A stretch of 64,000 nt of DNA, taken from the NCBI GenBank assembly GCA_029204225.1, contig CM055098.1, positions 16,607,775-16,671,774 of the forward strand, read 5' to 3'. This document shows, in pieces, positions 23,398-33,735 of this stretch. The translations under genes were made by a program, and so were the position numbers. The stretch's first letter is position 1, and the number at the start of each line of letters is the position of its first letter. The notes below the pieces were generated by a model. It was not told the origin of the DNA. It saw nothing but the letters and a program-made list of their open reading frames with translations, and did not search any database. This stretch comes from Diphasiastrum complanatum. Its lineage: Eukaryota; Streptophyta; Lycopodiopsida; Lycopodiales; Lycopodiaceae.

Positions 23398-23402
23398 CAA
23401 AT
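23398..23402. repeat. target-site duplication of the solo LTR, right copy (CAAAT)
   Basis: Identical to 22738-22742. Confidence 0.85.
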
Positions 23403-23737
23403 CTCTTACAACCACAACAAAGGAGATTTTATGGATCAAAAGGCTACTTTTGGAGCTTAAGTGTTATGCAGATGAAGATTTACCAATTACCAAGAATGAT
23501 AACATTTCTGCTCAGGCTCTTGCAAATAATCCAGTCTTTCATGCAAGGAGCAAGCATATTGAAGTGGCTCATCATTTTGTAAGAGAAAAAGTCATTGGAA
23601 GAGAGATCTCATTGGCGCATGTTTCATCTTCAGATTGTGTTGCAGATCTTTTCACCAAGCCTCTACTCAAGAATGTCTTTATGAAGATGAGGTCAAACCT
23701 TGGCCTAATTTCGAAATCTATGTTGATAGGAACATAA
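23403..23737 (+). pseudogene. RNase H C-terminus of copia C
   Basis: Resumes after the solo LTR with LTTTTKEILWIK and continues ELKCYADEDLPITKNDNIS, NPVFHARSKHIEVAHHF, SSDCVADLFTKPL, ending LGLISKSML. It is the same C-terminus as in B and E. Confidence 0.85.
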
Positions 23738-23739
23738 AT

Positions 23740-23751
23740 TTTAAGGAGGAG
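23740..23751 (+). other. polypurine tract of C
   Basis: AAGGAGGAG run directly before the TG of the 3' LTR. Confidence 0.75.
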
Positions 23752-24466
23752 TGTGAAGATTATTAAAATATTATCTTCCCATCTCGAGTTTGGGGTCATG
23801 TCCATGATGATTTCCACTAGATTTCATGTTGTACATATAAGGAGTGTGAATTGAGCACATATCCTTCTAGTGTAGTTCAGATTTGAGCTAGATAGGTTCA
23901 ATTATGATGAATAGCATGCAAAGTCTTACTATATGCATGCAAGCCACATGCAATCAGTGCATGCAACATGCAAAGTAGTTTCTGTGATCTACACATGTCT
24001 AGGCAATTTTATGAGTTGACATGCAGTACATGCACCATACATGCATGCAGTTACACATGTGGATCTCTGGTAGGTGAATTAGTTCAGTTAAGTGGACTTT
24101 CCATGCAACTCCATTGTAGGAATTCGAGTCTCTCTTATGTAGGAAAAGTTGGGCATGTTTTGCCACATTGTGGATATTGAGATTTTGGTGTTTTGGACTC
24201 ATTCTCTCTCTACTCAAGTTTTCTATGTATGATTTTCTCTCTCTACCCGAGAGCAGCCTCTTTTTCCCATACTAAACACTTAGAATTATTTCTGACATTC
24301 ATTTCTCATAGTGAAGAGTTAGATTTTTTCATCAGATGTATGCCATTGTGCTCTTGTCTTAGATTTTTCAAGCATACTGTTCTTTGATCAATCTTGTGCA
24401 ATCACAACACCTCAGTAAGATCCTGTAGGGTGTGTGGTGAAGTTCACACATGCTAAAAACTTCACA
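23752..24466 (+). repeat. 3' LTR of copia C
   Basis: Starts TGTGAAGATT after the polypurine tract. I end it at AACTTCACA (24466), where CACTA transposase sequence resumes in the minus strand. An end at about 24454 is also possible. Contains a run of ATGCATG/CATGCAA-rich sequence (23930-24050), CT-rich blocks near 24200-24250, and a near-palindrome TTCACACATG near the end. Confidence 0.7.
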
Positions 24467-24651
24467 TCTTCGACATTTTCTTGAGTTGTGAAGTTAGCTT
24501 CTTGTCTAAAATTGTGTTGTGCATCATTTCTATCGATTGGAGTGGTCTCATGAGGAGGATAGAATGAATGTATCAAATCTTGCATTATATCATTTTCCGC
24601 TTCAAACGAATGATTGTTTTCTTGGATTGGAATCTCAATTCGTTGGCTCAT
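24467..24651 (-). pseudogene. CACTA transposase N-terminal fragment
   Basis: Minus-strand frame starting MSQRIEIPIQENNHSFEAEN, with DIMQDLIHSFYP and ending near TTQENVEDV, where copia C interrupts. 'M.DLI.D.....' is a motif of the region ahead of the tnp2 core. The upstream stretch 24660-24790 on the same strand (METKRILEGLDSLCF...) may be an earlier exon. Confidence 0.55.
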
Positions 24652-24660
24652 CGATCATCA

Positions 24661-25010
24661 AGAAGATACTCCAATGAAGCTTTTGCATTTTTCGAACTGT
24701 TTCCCTATGTCATTTTGAAAACATAGCGAATCTAGGCCCTCCAAAATCCTCTTCGTCTCCATAATACTATAAATGTTGAAAACATCATGCAATATATAAT
24801 ACATGTTAAAACAAAACAAAGATAATATGGATGATGATATGGTAGAATCAATATGGTCAAAACGATACCTCATTACCAAACATCATAAAATAGGTTCATC
24901 AACGAGAGTGTAAGTGATAGAAGTGCATCTTACAAGACATATCGTACAACAAAAAATACACCATTTAATTTCAAAAAGACATTGCATACCCAAAAACTTA
25001 CACCATCTAT
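24661..25010. other. CACTA internal stretch, no gene supported
   Basis: AT-rich sequence between the transposase N-terminus and the SET-like frame. A short minus-strand open block (24660-24780) is the only coding-like part. Confidence 0.3.
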
Positions 25011-25758
25011 TTACAAAATAGAGTTCATTACATTTTGTATAATAGATGGCAATGGATGATTATAGTCATAGCCAATGAATAATTCATCTCCATCTTGCAA
25101 TGATTTACAAGCACAAACCATCACATAAGTACCTTTAACAAATCTAGTAAAACAATCTTCCGTGCCATTGTTACGCTCTTCAAAAATACAAACTGTTAAA
25201 CTAGGAAACCATAAGAACTATTAATATATCCTGCTATAGTTCCAAATTTTCATGGCCTTCCATCAATGAATGTATACTTTCCACATCCCACCAACTCGCC
25301 CTGCTCTTATCTCTCTCTTATGGAGCATGCATTTGAATGTAAACCATATATTTGCATCCTCCAATAATGTCTACATAAAGCATGCCAATCACCCCAATTG
25401 TACTCAGGGCCTCCATACACCATGAGTGTGACATAACTACTTGGAGGCACATCCACATGAGTGTGGATATACAAGCTTAGACCGGCATCTGAAAATCGTA
25501 AGCTAGGCAAGAGTTGATAGGTTCAATTCCAATATTGAAATGTATCACCTACCTTAGGAAAAGCAATAGACTCTGGCAACATCCAAATCGTACACAGTTG
25601 AACGGTTTTCGGATGGCAAATAGGTGTGGTGGGACAATATCTACGGTGTCGGGTATTTCATTCAAAATAGTGGCACTCACATCATGAATACGCAAAATTT
25701 TAACCTTTTTATTTTGTGTCCATATTATCAATGGAAAAAAATTTGGAGGGGCTCTCAA
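25011..25758 (-). pseudogene. SET-domain-like frame inside the CACTA element (broken)
   Basis: Minus strand. One frame from 25510 reads LPSLRFSDAGLSLYIHTHVD, VPPSSYVTLMVYGGPEYNWGD and then, past a stop at 25307, GCGKYTFIDGRP, a second stop, and KFGTIAGYINSSYGF. After a frameshift near 25200 it continues FEERNNGTEDCF, VKGTYVMVCACKSLQDGDEL and FIGYDYNHPLPS to a stop at 25011. The order fits a SET lysine-methyltransferase fold: N-terminal 'G.GL', 'YGG', the 'INSS' region where SET proteins have NHS/NHD, and a GEEL-like 'GDELFI.Y' end. A possible exon lies at 25549-25758, with donor AAG|GTAGGT at about 25552 and acceptor TTTTCAG before the DAGL block. SET identity is my reading of motifs, not a search result. 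It could also be a poorly known CACTA-encoded protein. Confidence 0.5.
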
Positions 25759-27330
25759 TGGGTGATTCCATCACATTTTCAAATATCCCCAAAGGAACCT
25801 CTTCAACAACATCAACATCATTTATTGTGGCCGGACCTATGACCTCGTCAACATTGTCCACCCAATTACACACCAAATCCTCATCCAATGCTAATGATGA
25901 CCCAAAATTTAGACAAATTCCCATTCTTTTTAGCCATCCACTAGGTGATTCTGAAGGTGTGGATGGACAGGTCAACAATTCTTGCATGCCACCTAGTAAT
26001 ATAGGCCGATTGATAGGAATCGCCTATTGTTGTAGTTCGTTGGAGGTAACATCAAGCACAATTTTCTGATCAAAATCATGTTCACTTACATGCAAGTACA
26101 AACAACAAACAATAATTTTTTTTAATAAGATAAATTACCATAAAAGTTGCTGAACAAGAATGAATATTTAACGATAATATATTTATGTGAACGTTTGTAT
26201 CAAACTAGTGGATTGAGCAAACTATGTTCCATGGCATGATCTTCAATCCCTTGAGCATTTACAGGGTTTGAAGGACCTGCAAGCACTTGATCAGATTTTG
26301 GTGGAGGCCTACTCCACATGTGATCATTGACTATGTGTCTCTTATGATGTTTAGATCCTTTGTAATCAGCACAATCATGAGGGATCTTTTCATCCCATGG
26401 ATCCGGCTACATAAATCAAAAGAAAAAATATCATTTGTGTCATATACCTGAGCACTCGAATATGGCTTGCAATTAGAAATGAGCAAGTATCTTGAAATTT
26501 AGAAGATTGTATGCTATGAAAATTTAAAAAAATTAAAACTACTTAGCAAACAAATCAAAGATACAAACAAACATGGTGAACAATATTTTATCGTACCCAT
26601 CCAAAAATATGTGGATATCGTCTTTGTGTCTTGTAAGGAACAACTGGAGACCTATTTTAGGTGGTCTGGATCGATCACTACCTGAAGTGCTAGACGAAAC
26701 TCGACCTGCACGTATACTTTTCGGTACTAACATCATTACTCTATATATATTTTGACTAGTGACATATATTTACATTGTAAAAGAATAACAAGAGAGCCAC
26801 AAACACATTATATAGAAATAGTGGATATAATAATTAGACCTGATGTGAAGGAGCAAATGCCAAATGATCATGAGTACTAGGTCATGGCACTACTAATGAG
26901 GTAGTGCTTGCATCACAAGAAACAACAAGATTTGACGTCCTCTCAGTGCCTTACGATCCACGTCCACGTCCACGGATTGGGGCATTTCTAAAATCTCTCC
27001 AAAGAAGATACTGCATAAATACCATTCATAGAAATTAGGAATATCAACATCATTGTTTTTCTTTAAAACATTGAGGATAGATATCAAAAATGAAAAACTA
27101 TAAATTGAAAATAAAGTGAACTTTATTACATGCTGGGCTTTGCGAGCCAATGCTAGACCGTTCTTGTGATCTAGAGGATGTGCCTCTGGTGGCTGACGTG
27201 GTCGAACCATTTCTACATCTATAGCAAAAATACAAAAACATGTTTGTATAAGTAGAAAATTCATAGCATAATTAATTTTGGTAGTGAAAGACAGAGCATT
27301 TCGACGAAGAATATGCACTCCCAAAATTTG
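25759..27330 (-). pseudogene. exon-like blocks of unknown gene within the CACTA element
   Basis: Several minus-strand open blocks flanked by splice-like signals. One (27150-27240) gives STTSATRGTSSRSQERSS; one (26840-27010) gives RNAPIRGRGRGS and is Ser/Thr-rich afterwards, with stops. Another (26610-26736) gives SIRAGRVSSSTSGSDRSRPP and ends in GATG|GGTACG-like donor sequence. A fourth (26216-26405, preceded by ATTTATGTAG) gives CADYKGSKHHKRH and MWSRPPPKSDQVLAG, and a last (25709-25987) gives LALDEDLVCNWVDNVDEVIG. RG and serine-rich tracts suggest a disordered nucleic-acid-binding protein. Whether it joins the SET-like part in one gene is open. Confidence 0.35.
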
Positions 27331-27935
27331 AACCTAAATTCTCAAGCAATGGTATCAAGGGATTATTTTTTTCAACAACAAGGACTTTAAGCTTCCAGAA
27401 CAAAATGCTAGAAATAAAACAAAGCTAAAAAATGGATCATTAGAAGCACAAGCGCGTTGTACATTCTTTGAGGACTCACTACATAGTGTAGAATGCTAGA
27501 CCTTTCTTGCGATCTAGGGGAGGTGCCTCTGGTGCTGACATGGTCGATGATCATCTGAGAAAACCATTTCTACATCCATAGCAAAAATACATTACTAGCC
27601 ATAAAAACCATGACCACTAACAAACGACGTAAAGCAACAACCACAAAATTTATAAGTTGCAAGAAGTAAAGTTAACATGTTTGTATAAGTAGAAAATTCA
27701 TAGCATAGTTAATTTTGGTAGTGAAAGACATAGTATTTCGATGAAGAATCTGCACTCTCAAAATTTGGACCTAAATTCTCAAGAAATGGTATCAAGGGAT
27801 TATATTTTTTTCAATAGCGAGGACTTTAAGGCAGAACAAAATGCTAGAAATAAAACAAAGCTTAAACATGGATCACTAGAAAGAAGCACAAGTGTGTTGC
27901 ATTCTTTGAGGACTCACTCATAGTGTACATAAAAC
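27159..27935. repeat. imperfect tandem duplication within the CACTA element
   Basis: Copy 1 about 27159-27490, copy 2 about 27492-27935. Both begin AATGCTAGACC.TTCTTG.GATCTAG and share CATGTTTGTATAAGTAGAAA, GGTATCAAGGGATTAT and CATTCTTTGAGGACTCACT. Copy 2 has about 100 extra bases near its start. The duplicated part includes one of the RG/serine exon-like blocks. Confidence 0.8.
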
Positions 27936-28880
27936 ATCATCTAGCCTATAATTTAAGTAGCAAGCTAGCATAAGGTTGAGCAAATGAGTGTCAACCTCAT
28001 CATGAGTACAGTCTTTTATACGGTTGATGGGCTCAAGCATATATAATTATTAGTTTTTCCCTTGATAACAATCAGTTGGGTTGAGCCAGCTGTCATGTTT
28101 CGTTAGTTGCCATCCTCATCAAAGACCCTTAGACAATACATGCCTTCCACCATTCCCTCTCCAATATGAACGTCCTTGAAGCATGCTTCACTATTTTCAA
28201 CCGTTAATAGTACTCAATAGCACACATTGAACTTCAAAAACCTAGACATTGTTATTGAGATCATCCATATTCCATTTTTGCAGGTGGCCCATGTTTGAAA
28301 ACCAATGTTAGAGAGACTGATCAAAGAGATCTTTGGAAATGAGAGAAAAAATGCCATAGAATAAGTACCAGATTGTGATGGAGCATGCTCAGGAGAAAAG
28401 CCAAATACTTAATATTTTCTAAGCCATGTTTGTTGGCCAATCATTTCTTGAAAAGATTCTACACAAAAGATTTTCAATTTTGTTGCAATTCCCTTCCCCG
28501 GGGATATCCAACGATCAGCTGAATTGTACAAGGTCACCATAGTACTTAGCATTGTCCATAAACCTAAGAATTGCTTTAAAATCCTTCTTCAATCGCACAT
28601 ATGATCCAATGTCTTGTAGCTTGATGTTTGACCTACATAAATCCATTGATGATTGTTATGGATAATATACATTCGGCACAAAGCTTTGCGTGCAATGTAC
28701 AACGTCACCGTAGTACTCAGCATTGTACAATGTCCACAAATCTAAGGATCAACCTAAAATATTGTCCATAAATCCAAGAAAACAACTTCATAAACGTCAC
28801 TAAATTCTTGACAAATATTGTTACATATCAACATGTCACTAAATTCTTGACAAACCTCGCTACATATCAACATACGTCAC
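27936..28880. other. CACTA internal stretch, no gene seen
   Basis: AT-rich, no supported reading frame. A roughly 45 bp segment is repeated (GTACAAGGTCACCATAGTACTTAGCATTG near 28526 and GTACAACGTCACCGTAGTACTCAGCATTG near 28697). Confidence 0.4.
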
Positions 28881-29695
28881 TAAATTTTTTAAGTCAATTA
28901 TACATCGCCCGACGACGTTTACAGCAACATATATTCGTCGCCTGGCGACAGTCGATTTGAAATTCCCTTCTCACATCTTTTCTCTCATTTTTTCTCATCC
29001 TTTGCTCTCATTCTCATCTTGCTTGCTTGCTATTGCTCACATTTGTGATCCTCCTTGCTTGCTTGCTATTATGGCCCCCAAAAAAAATTTAATCCAAAAA
29101 TAAACATCGCTGGCGATGTTTCCTAAAAACCCTAAAAAAAACTTAACGACATTTGTGTGACGCCTACATTAGCGTTGCACAAACGTTGCTATGTATTTTT
29201 TTGTTAAACTCCGTAAATGTCGTCGGGGGCGACGAGTGTCTCCCGACGACACGGTGTATTCTGCACATAAAACGGACCTGAGAGTGTTGGCGACATTTTG
29301 GCGATGTTTGTAAACGTCGCTCCATGACGATCAATTGACTTTCAGATTTTGCGCTCAAATATGATTCAATGTTATAGTGACACTCAACTGTCGCTTGATC
29401 GTCACGACATGACACTCCCAAATAATTTCAATTGGCTATCACGTAGCGACGACTATTAACAATAATCGCTTGGTGACGTATTTAAAGACGTGGAGCGACG
29501 CACATTGTGTCGCCAAAAGATGCATAATCGTTGCAAAAACGTCGCTAGATTTGTCGTTTGCATCATTGACATGTCGCTATAAATGTTGTGAGGCGATGGG
29601 CCAGTAGCGACACTTAAAAAAGAAGATAGCGATGTTTATAGGGACATTTATACAGGTCGTATCTGTTGCTAAAATTTGCATAAATATTGCTATGT
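28881..29695 (-). repeat. subterminal CGTCGC/GCGACG repeat zone of the CACTA element
   Basis: Dense short motifs in both orientations, e.g. TCGTCGCCTGGCGACAG (about 28938), GTCGGGGGCGACGAG (29222), AACGTCGCTCC (29312), GAGCGACGCAC (29491), AACGTCGCTAG (29539), ATGTCGCTATAAA (29573). Arrays like this near the ends are the transposase-binding regions of En/Spm elements. Base composition is clearly more CpG-rich than the surroundings. Confidence 0.65.
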
Positions 29696-29700
29696 GTCAT

Positions 29701-29713
29701 TGGTGTGGTAGTG
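29701..29713 (-). repeat. terminal inverted repeat of the CACTA element, right end
   Basis: TGGTGTGGTAGTG on the plus strand; inward it reads CACTACCACACCA, opening with the diagnostic CACTA. The base after it starts copia gag sequence of D, marking the edge sharply. The partner at the left end was not identified with confidence. Confidence 0.7.
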
Positions 29714-30600
29714 ATTGAGGCTCCTCCTCTAGTCCAAAGACAATATCCATCACATCTTGGAGGATCAAAATCGACTCCATCCTCACCTTCCAAATAGAGT
29801 AATTGGAGGTGGTCACAACCTCTCACTTTTCTCCAAGAGAAAGGATCCCATGGAAGTCATTTTATCTTGAGAAATTGCCTTGTAATGGATCTAAAAGTGT
29901 TGCTTCTCTCTCAATGAAGGATCCAATAATAGTGTCATACGAACTCCAACTTGAGATCTTGCAACAAAATGTGAGATCAATCTCACTAGCTATGTCAATC
30001 TCTCTCAATATAGATCAAGCTCCTGTCCAAAGATGAACTAAAACCACATTTTGAGCCAACTTCTCCCAAGCACGTTTAAAGCACTCGAAGACTCCACAAA
30101 AGACTCAAATACACTTGATTTGTATGAAACTATGGGGCTATGGCTTCAAAATCATACCTAGATCTCACCTGGACAAGATTGACAAGCACTATCTTGTGAC
30201 TATATGACCATTGAGCTTGGAAGGCTTACAACAAAAAAGGGTCGTGCAATAGGATTCATAGAGGTTCCATCCTAATAAAACTATTGTCAATGTGAGGAAT
30301 AAATAGTTTCACATATTTGTAATCATTGGAACGTTGGGCTTTGGAAGATAATTTTTCAAGCTTTTACAAGAAGGCTCCATGTTAACTTTAGATTCAACTT
30401 AATGGATAGCATTCTATCAAAATGATGTAGATTTTGATAGTAGTGACATCTACACAATATAAAATGTAACTTGGATCACTCCATTTTGGAAATTTTGGAT
30501 CAATAGGAATGGGAGGAGTTTGGTGGCAATCAAAATAAGATAAAAGTAGTCAAATTGGCTCTACATTTTTTCTTGATGCTCCTCTCTCTTTAGTGTGCCT
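29714..30600 (-). mobile_element. 5' fragment of a copia element D (gag start and leader)
   Basis: Minus-strand gag N-terminus from ATG at 29860 (MTSMGSFLLEKSERL, then a frameshift) through TSNYSIWKVRMESILILQDV to GLEEEPQ, where the CACTA end begins. To the right is leader sequence resembling B (GTGAGATCAATCTCACTAGC, near 29970). No primer site or LTR could be found and the right limit is approximate. The rest of D is not at the other CACTA flank. Confidence 0.7.
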
Positions 30601-31553
30601 ATGGTGGTTCTACAATTTAAATTTTACATATTTTGACCGTTTAGCGAGTTTGTACTTTTGCTAGGAGTTGATAGTCAAAGTGACTTCTCACAGAGAAAGT
30701 CAAGAAATCCATAGTATTGTAAAGAGGAAAATTTCTCATGCATAAGTTATACCATCTAAGTTTCAAGGGCATCCTCATCCTTTTAATTTGTTTCAAACCA
30801 ATGATATAATTGAAAAGAATCCTTCGTGATCAATCATGCTTTGTAGTTTCCACATTAACCAAGCATAAGTTACTATCTATATTTTGAGAACATCCTTATT
30901 GTCTTACATACGCTCATTGCTAATCAAGAAGTAACCTGCAACCAACAAGAAATGATTCAGAACAAAATGATCTAAAAGAAACAAGAAACTAAACGCAACA
31001 CCATAGACCTTTGTTCATTGACAAGATCACTTCACAAGAAATAAAATATACAAAAGACTACAACAACTAGGCGTGCATAGCACATCAAGCTTGTTGGGTT
31101 CACCATTATTTGAACGTTAGTGCGTGTCATAATATTGTTATTATCTTTTTTCGGTGAACCAGCTATTGGTTGTTGATAAAGCATCGATCTGAAATTATAG
31201 ATATGGCTTTCTCCTTCAGCCATAGTTCCATATTTGGCCGGGAAAACTTCTTGAAAAAGGGCCTAGTGAATTTGCCTAGCCAAAAGTAGGAGGGCTAAGG
31301 CTGTCCATCACACAATCTCTTAACGTGTCATTGCTGAAACATCTCTTTTCAGTCTGACCTCTGTTTTATTCTAGAGGTATTTTTCTAATAAGACTATTTG
31401 ACTTCACATATATACAATTGATATCTATCAATGATTCTGACTTCTGAAGACATGCTCTCCGTCAGTGTTGAAGTATTTCTACACCATCATCGCGTATAGA
31501 TTCAGCTCTGATTCGATGTGCTGAGATTGATCAAACAAACTGTGACAATTTGA
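30601..31553. other. unassigned stretch
   Basis: AT-rich, no gene, LTR or repeat that I can support. Confidence 0.3.
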
Positions 31554-31973
31554 ATGAAATTGATTACAGTAGACTACAATTTAGGAAGGAAGGATCAGCC
31601 CATGATACCATATAATCAAGAAGAGAATGTACTGCAAAGAACTTCTTACGTTATCTTCACAGTAGAGGAACGTTTGGCTAAGTTGACAGTGACTGTCGTC
31701 TTCTGTAAGAAAGAACTACAGCCAGCAACAAGAAATTGTCTGCAAAAATCCTTGGCTCGAGAAGCAAAATATACCGAGATAATTGTCTCGTCATATCTAT
31801 CTCCCATGTCTGATCTATCGAAGTTGGAGGATTTCACTCTCGTACATCTACTGGAGAGCCATACTGGTCTGTCGAGCTACCAGCATGAACATCTGAGTGG
31901 TCCTGTATTAGCTAGGTGGTGGACTGATATACGTTTATTAGCAGTAAACAAGTTCTTAATTCTCTATGACTAA
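31554..31973 (+). CDS. hypothetical ORF, 139 codons
   Basis: Opens with ATG and ends with TAA, with no family I recognise and no signal peptide or membrane segment evident. It contains two cysteines in the first half and a leucine-rich middle. In a plant genome a lone 139-codon frame in AT-rich DNA may be chance. It lies about 1.8 kb beyond the 3' end of the DELLA gene on the opposite strand. Confidence 0.15.
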   Translation: MKLITVDYNLGRKDQPMIPYNQEENVLQRTSYVIFTVEERLAKLTVTVVFCKKELQPATRNCLQKSLAREAKYTEIIVSSYLSPMSDLSKLEDFTLVHLLESHTGLSSYQHEHLSGPVLARWWTDIRLLAVNKFLILYD

Positions 31974-33735
31974 TCTATGTTCAACCAGATTTTATGATAC
32001 TAAGTAATCGACTAGGAGTAGTTTGGATTACACCAATCCAGAAAAAGCTCCTTGTAATAAGAAAGCATTTTGAGACTGCAGACAGATGCTGCGTAAACAA
32101 GTCCCAAGCGTTTAGATGATACAAGTGATCAGCAAAAGGCGGTCTCTACAGACCAAAGCAGAATGTACCGATTCATCTGCCTAAAAAAATACACAAATGG
32201 ATAAGTATGTTGCGTTTGAGGTAATGCACCGGGGGGAACATTCATGTTGGCCTTTTAAGTGAAATCCGATAATTAAGGCTTACAATCCTTAGGACGTCTA
32301 CATTGCAAAGCAACGAGCATAATGACTCGGCTTATGACCTGAGAAGCTTTACATTTTGACACTGACTTAATGTACAATAACATATCAATTTGCCCCTAGA
32401 AAAACAGATCAGATTATATGGCAGGCAAAATATAGCATCCATAAGCACAAGGCATCAAGTGGGAAGCATAAATTGGGACATCCGCTATTTAAGTATTGGT
32501 CACTTGAATTGGCTGGCACAAATTAAATTACGACTATAAGCTGAACATAGCCTGAATATGTCATAGAGCTGTGCATTTTCTAACATTATCAAAGAGAAAC
32601 TTTACTCGAGTGTTCGTATAAGCACACAGAAACATTCTTGTTGTTAGAACATAGAAGATTAGACTTTTCAGCTCTAGATCTGTAGCTGTAAAACTCGTTC
32701 GAACTCCTAGTCTACGTTTGTGAATACACAAAACTCGTGCAAATATAAACAACTGGTTGATACTAAAGGCTGGGTATACTTTCTAAGAATTTAGACACAC
32801 ATTTAGTGGAACACTCTTTGTAAAGTCATTTGTAAACAATGTAATTGCCTCACTCAGTTGAGTGAGATTTAGCCCTGCAACAGTTTTCGCACAGCTAGAA
32901 AAAAAGGAAATCAATAAGGATTTTAGCTCTAGCGCAATAAATCTTTGCTTACAATAGTAGACAATTATGTCCTTTTGAAATCACAAATATCTCAATCAAG
33001 AGAAGATCGACAGACACAGTTCCTATATGTACACTTCATGTTTCAGCACAACGATCAAGATCCTGGCCTTTCTACCAAATGACCTAGACCATGATACTAT
33101 CTCCAACAAACTACAGCTATTTCAGGTTCAGTTTCAGAGCAAGGAGCTACCAAGGACAATTCAAGATTATAATACTTCAGTGGACTTAAAGCTTTGCAAC
33201 TACAAACTTCCTTGTCTTCAACGAAGCGTCAGAGAAGCATTTTCCTGCCACGGGGACTAAAACGAATATACTCACAGATTTCAGACCAGAATCATGCTGG
33301 CATGGTTCGAAGCCTAAACATCTAAAATGAGATTGATCATCTATATGAACCAGGTAGTTTCCCGTTTGGGTGTACATAATGGAAAAAGTACGTACTAGTT
33401 GCTGACTTCTTATACCAGGAGATTATGGGATACAGCAGCTACGAACTTTACAGCAAGCCAAATTTCTTTCCTTCGCAGTGATTTCTTGTACCGGTAAGTA
33501 CAACAGGCGCTAGGTCTTTTATCGATCTCTTCAAGAAGGTATAACAGCTGTTCACGTTAATAACTACTGGATGGAGAGCATGGGGGCTGCTAAGGCGGCT
33601 TGGTTCAGAAGCACCCTATCTTGGTTGAAAAGGCTTCGATAACGTGTGACGTCGGGTTACAGCGAAGAATGACTACAAGTTGTCTTGGTCTCGTGCGTCT
33701 GATAGGTCCGTGAGACTTGAACAGGTGTAAGGCAC
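31974..33735. other. 3' flank of the DELLA gene
   Basis: No reading frame worth calling. Composition gradually becomes less AT-rich toward the gene. The 3' untranslated region of the DELLA transcript must lie in the right part of this stretch (probably 33400-33735), but no polyadenylation site can be fixed by eye. Confidence 0.35.

Larger units (their letters stand above)
18533..24466 (+). mobile_element. Ty1/copia LTR retrotransposon C, inserted in the CACTA element
   Basis: Plus-strand copia of the B/E family. The 5' LTR is almost wholly missing: only about 25-35 bp resembling the LTR end (CTCACACGTGTGAAATCAAC, 18544-18563) remains next to CACTA sequence. Leader 18564-19133, gag, protease, integrase, RT and RNase H follow, then a full 3' LTR. 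About 20 codons of CACTA transposase also seem missing at the left join, so insertion or later deletion removed both. No PBS was found. Confidence 0.8.
15567..29713 (-). mobile_element. CACTA (En/Spm, tnp2) DNA transposon, decayed, interrupted by copia C
   Basis: Minus-strand blocks in the order of a tnp2 transposase: N-terminal part (24467-24651), main transposase domain (17045-18540), DUF4218-like part (16434-16838), DUF4216-like part (15567-15917). The right end carries a terminal repeat reading CACTACCACACCA inward and a zone dense in CGTCGC/GCGACG motifs, both typical of CACTA ends. The left end was not found. Copia C (about 18533-24466) sits inside. A SET-like frame and RG/serine-rich exon-like blocks lie between the right end and the transposase. 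Confidence 0.8.
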
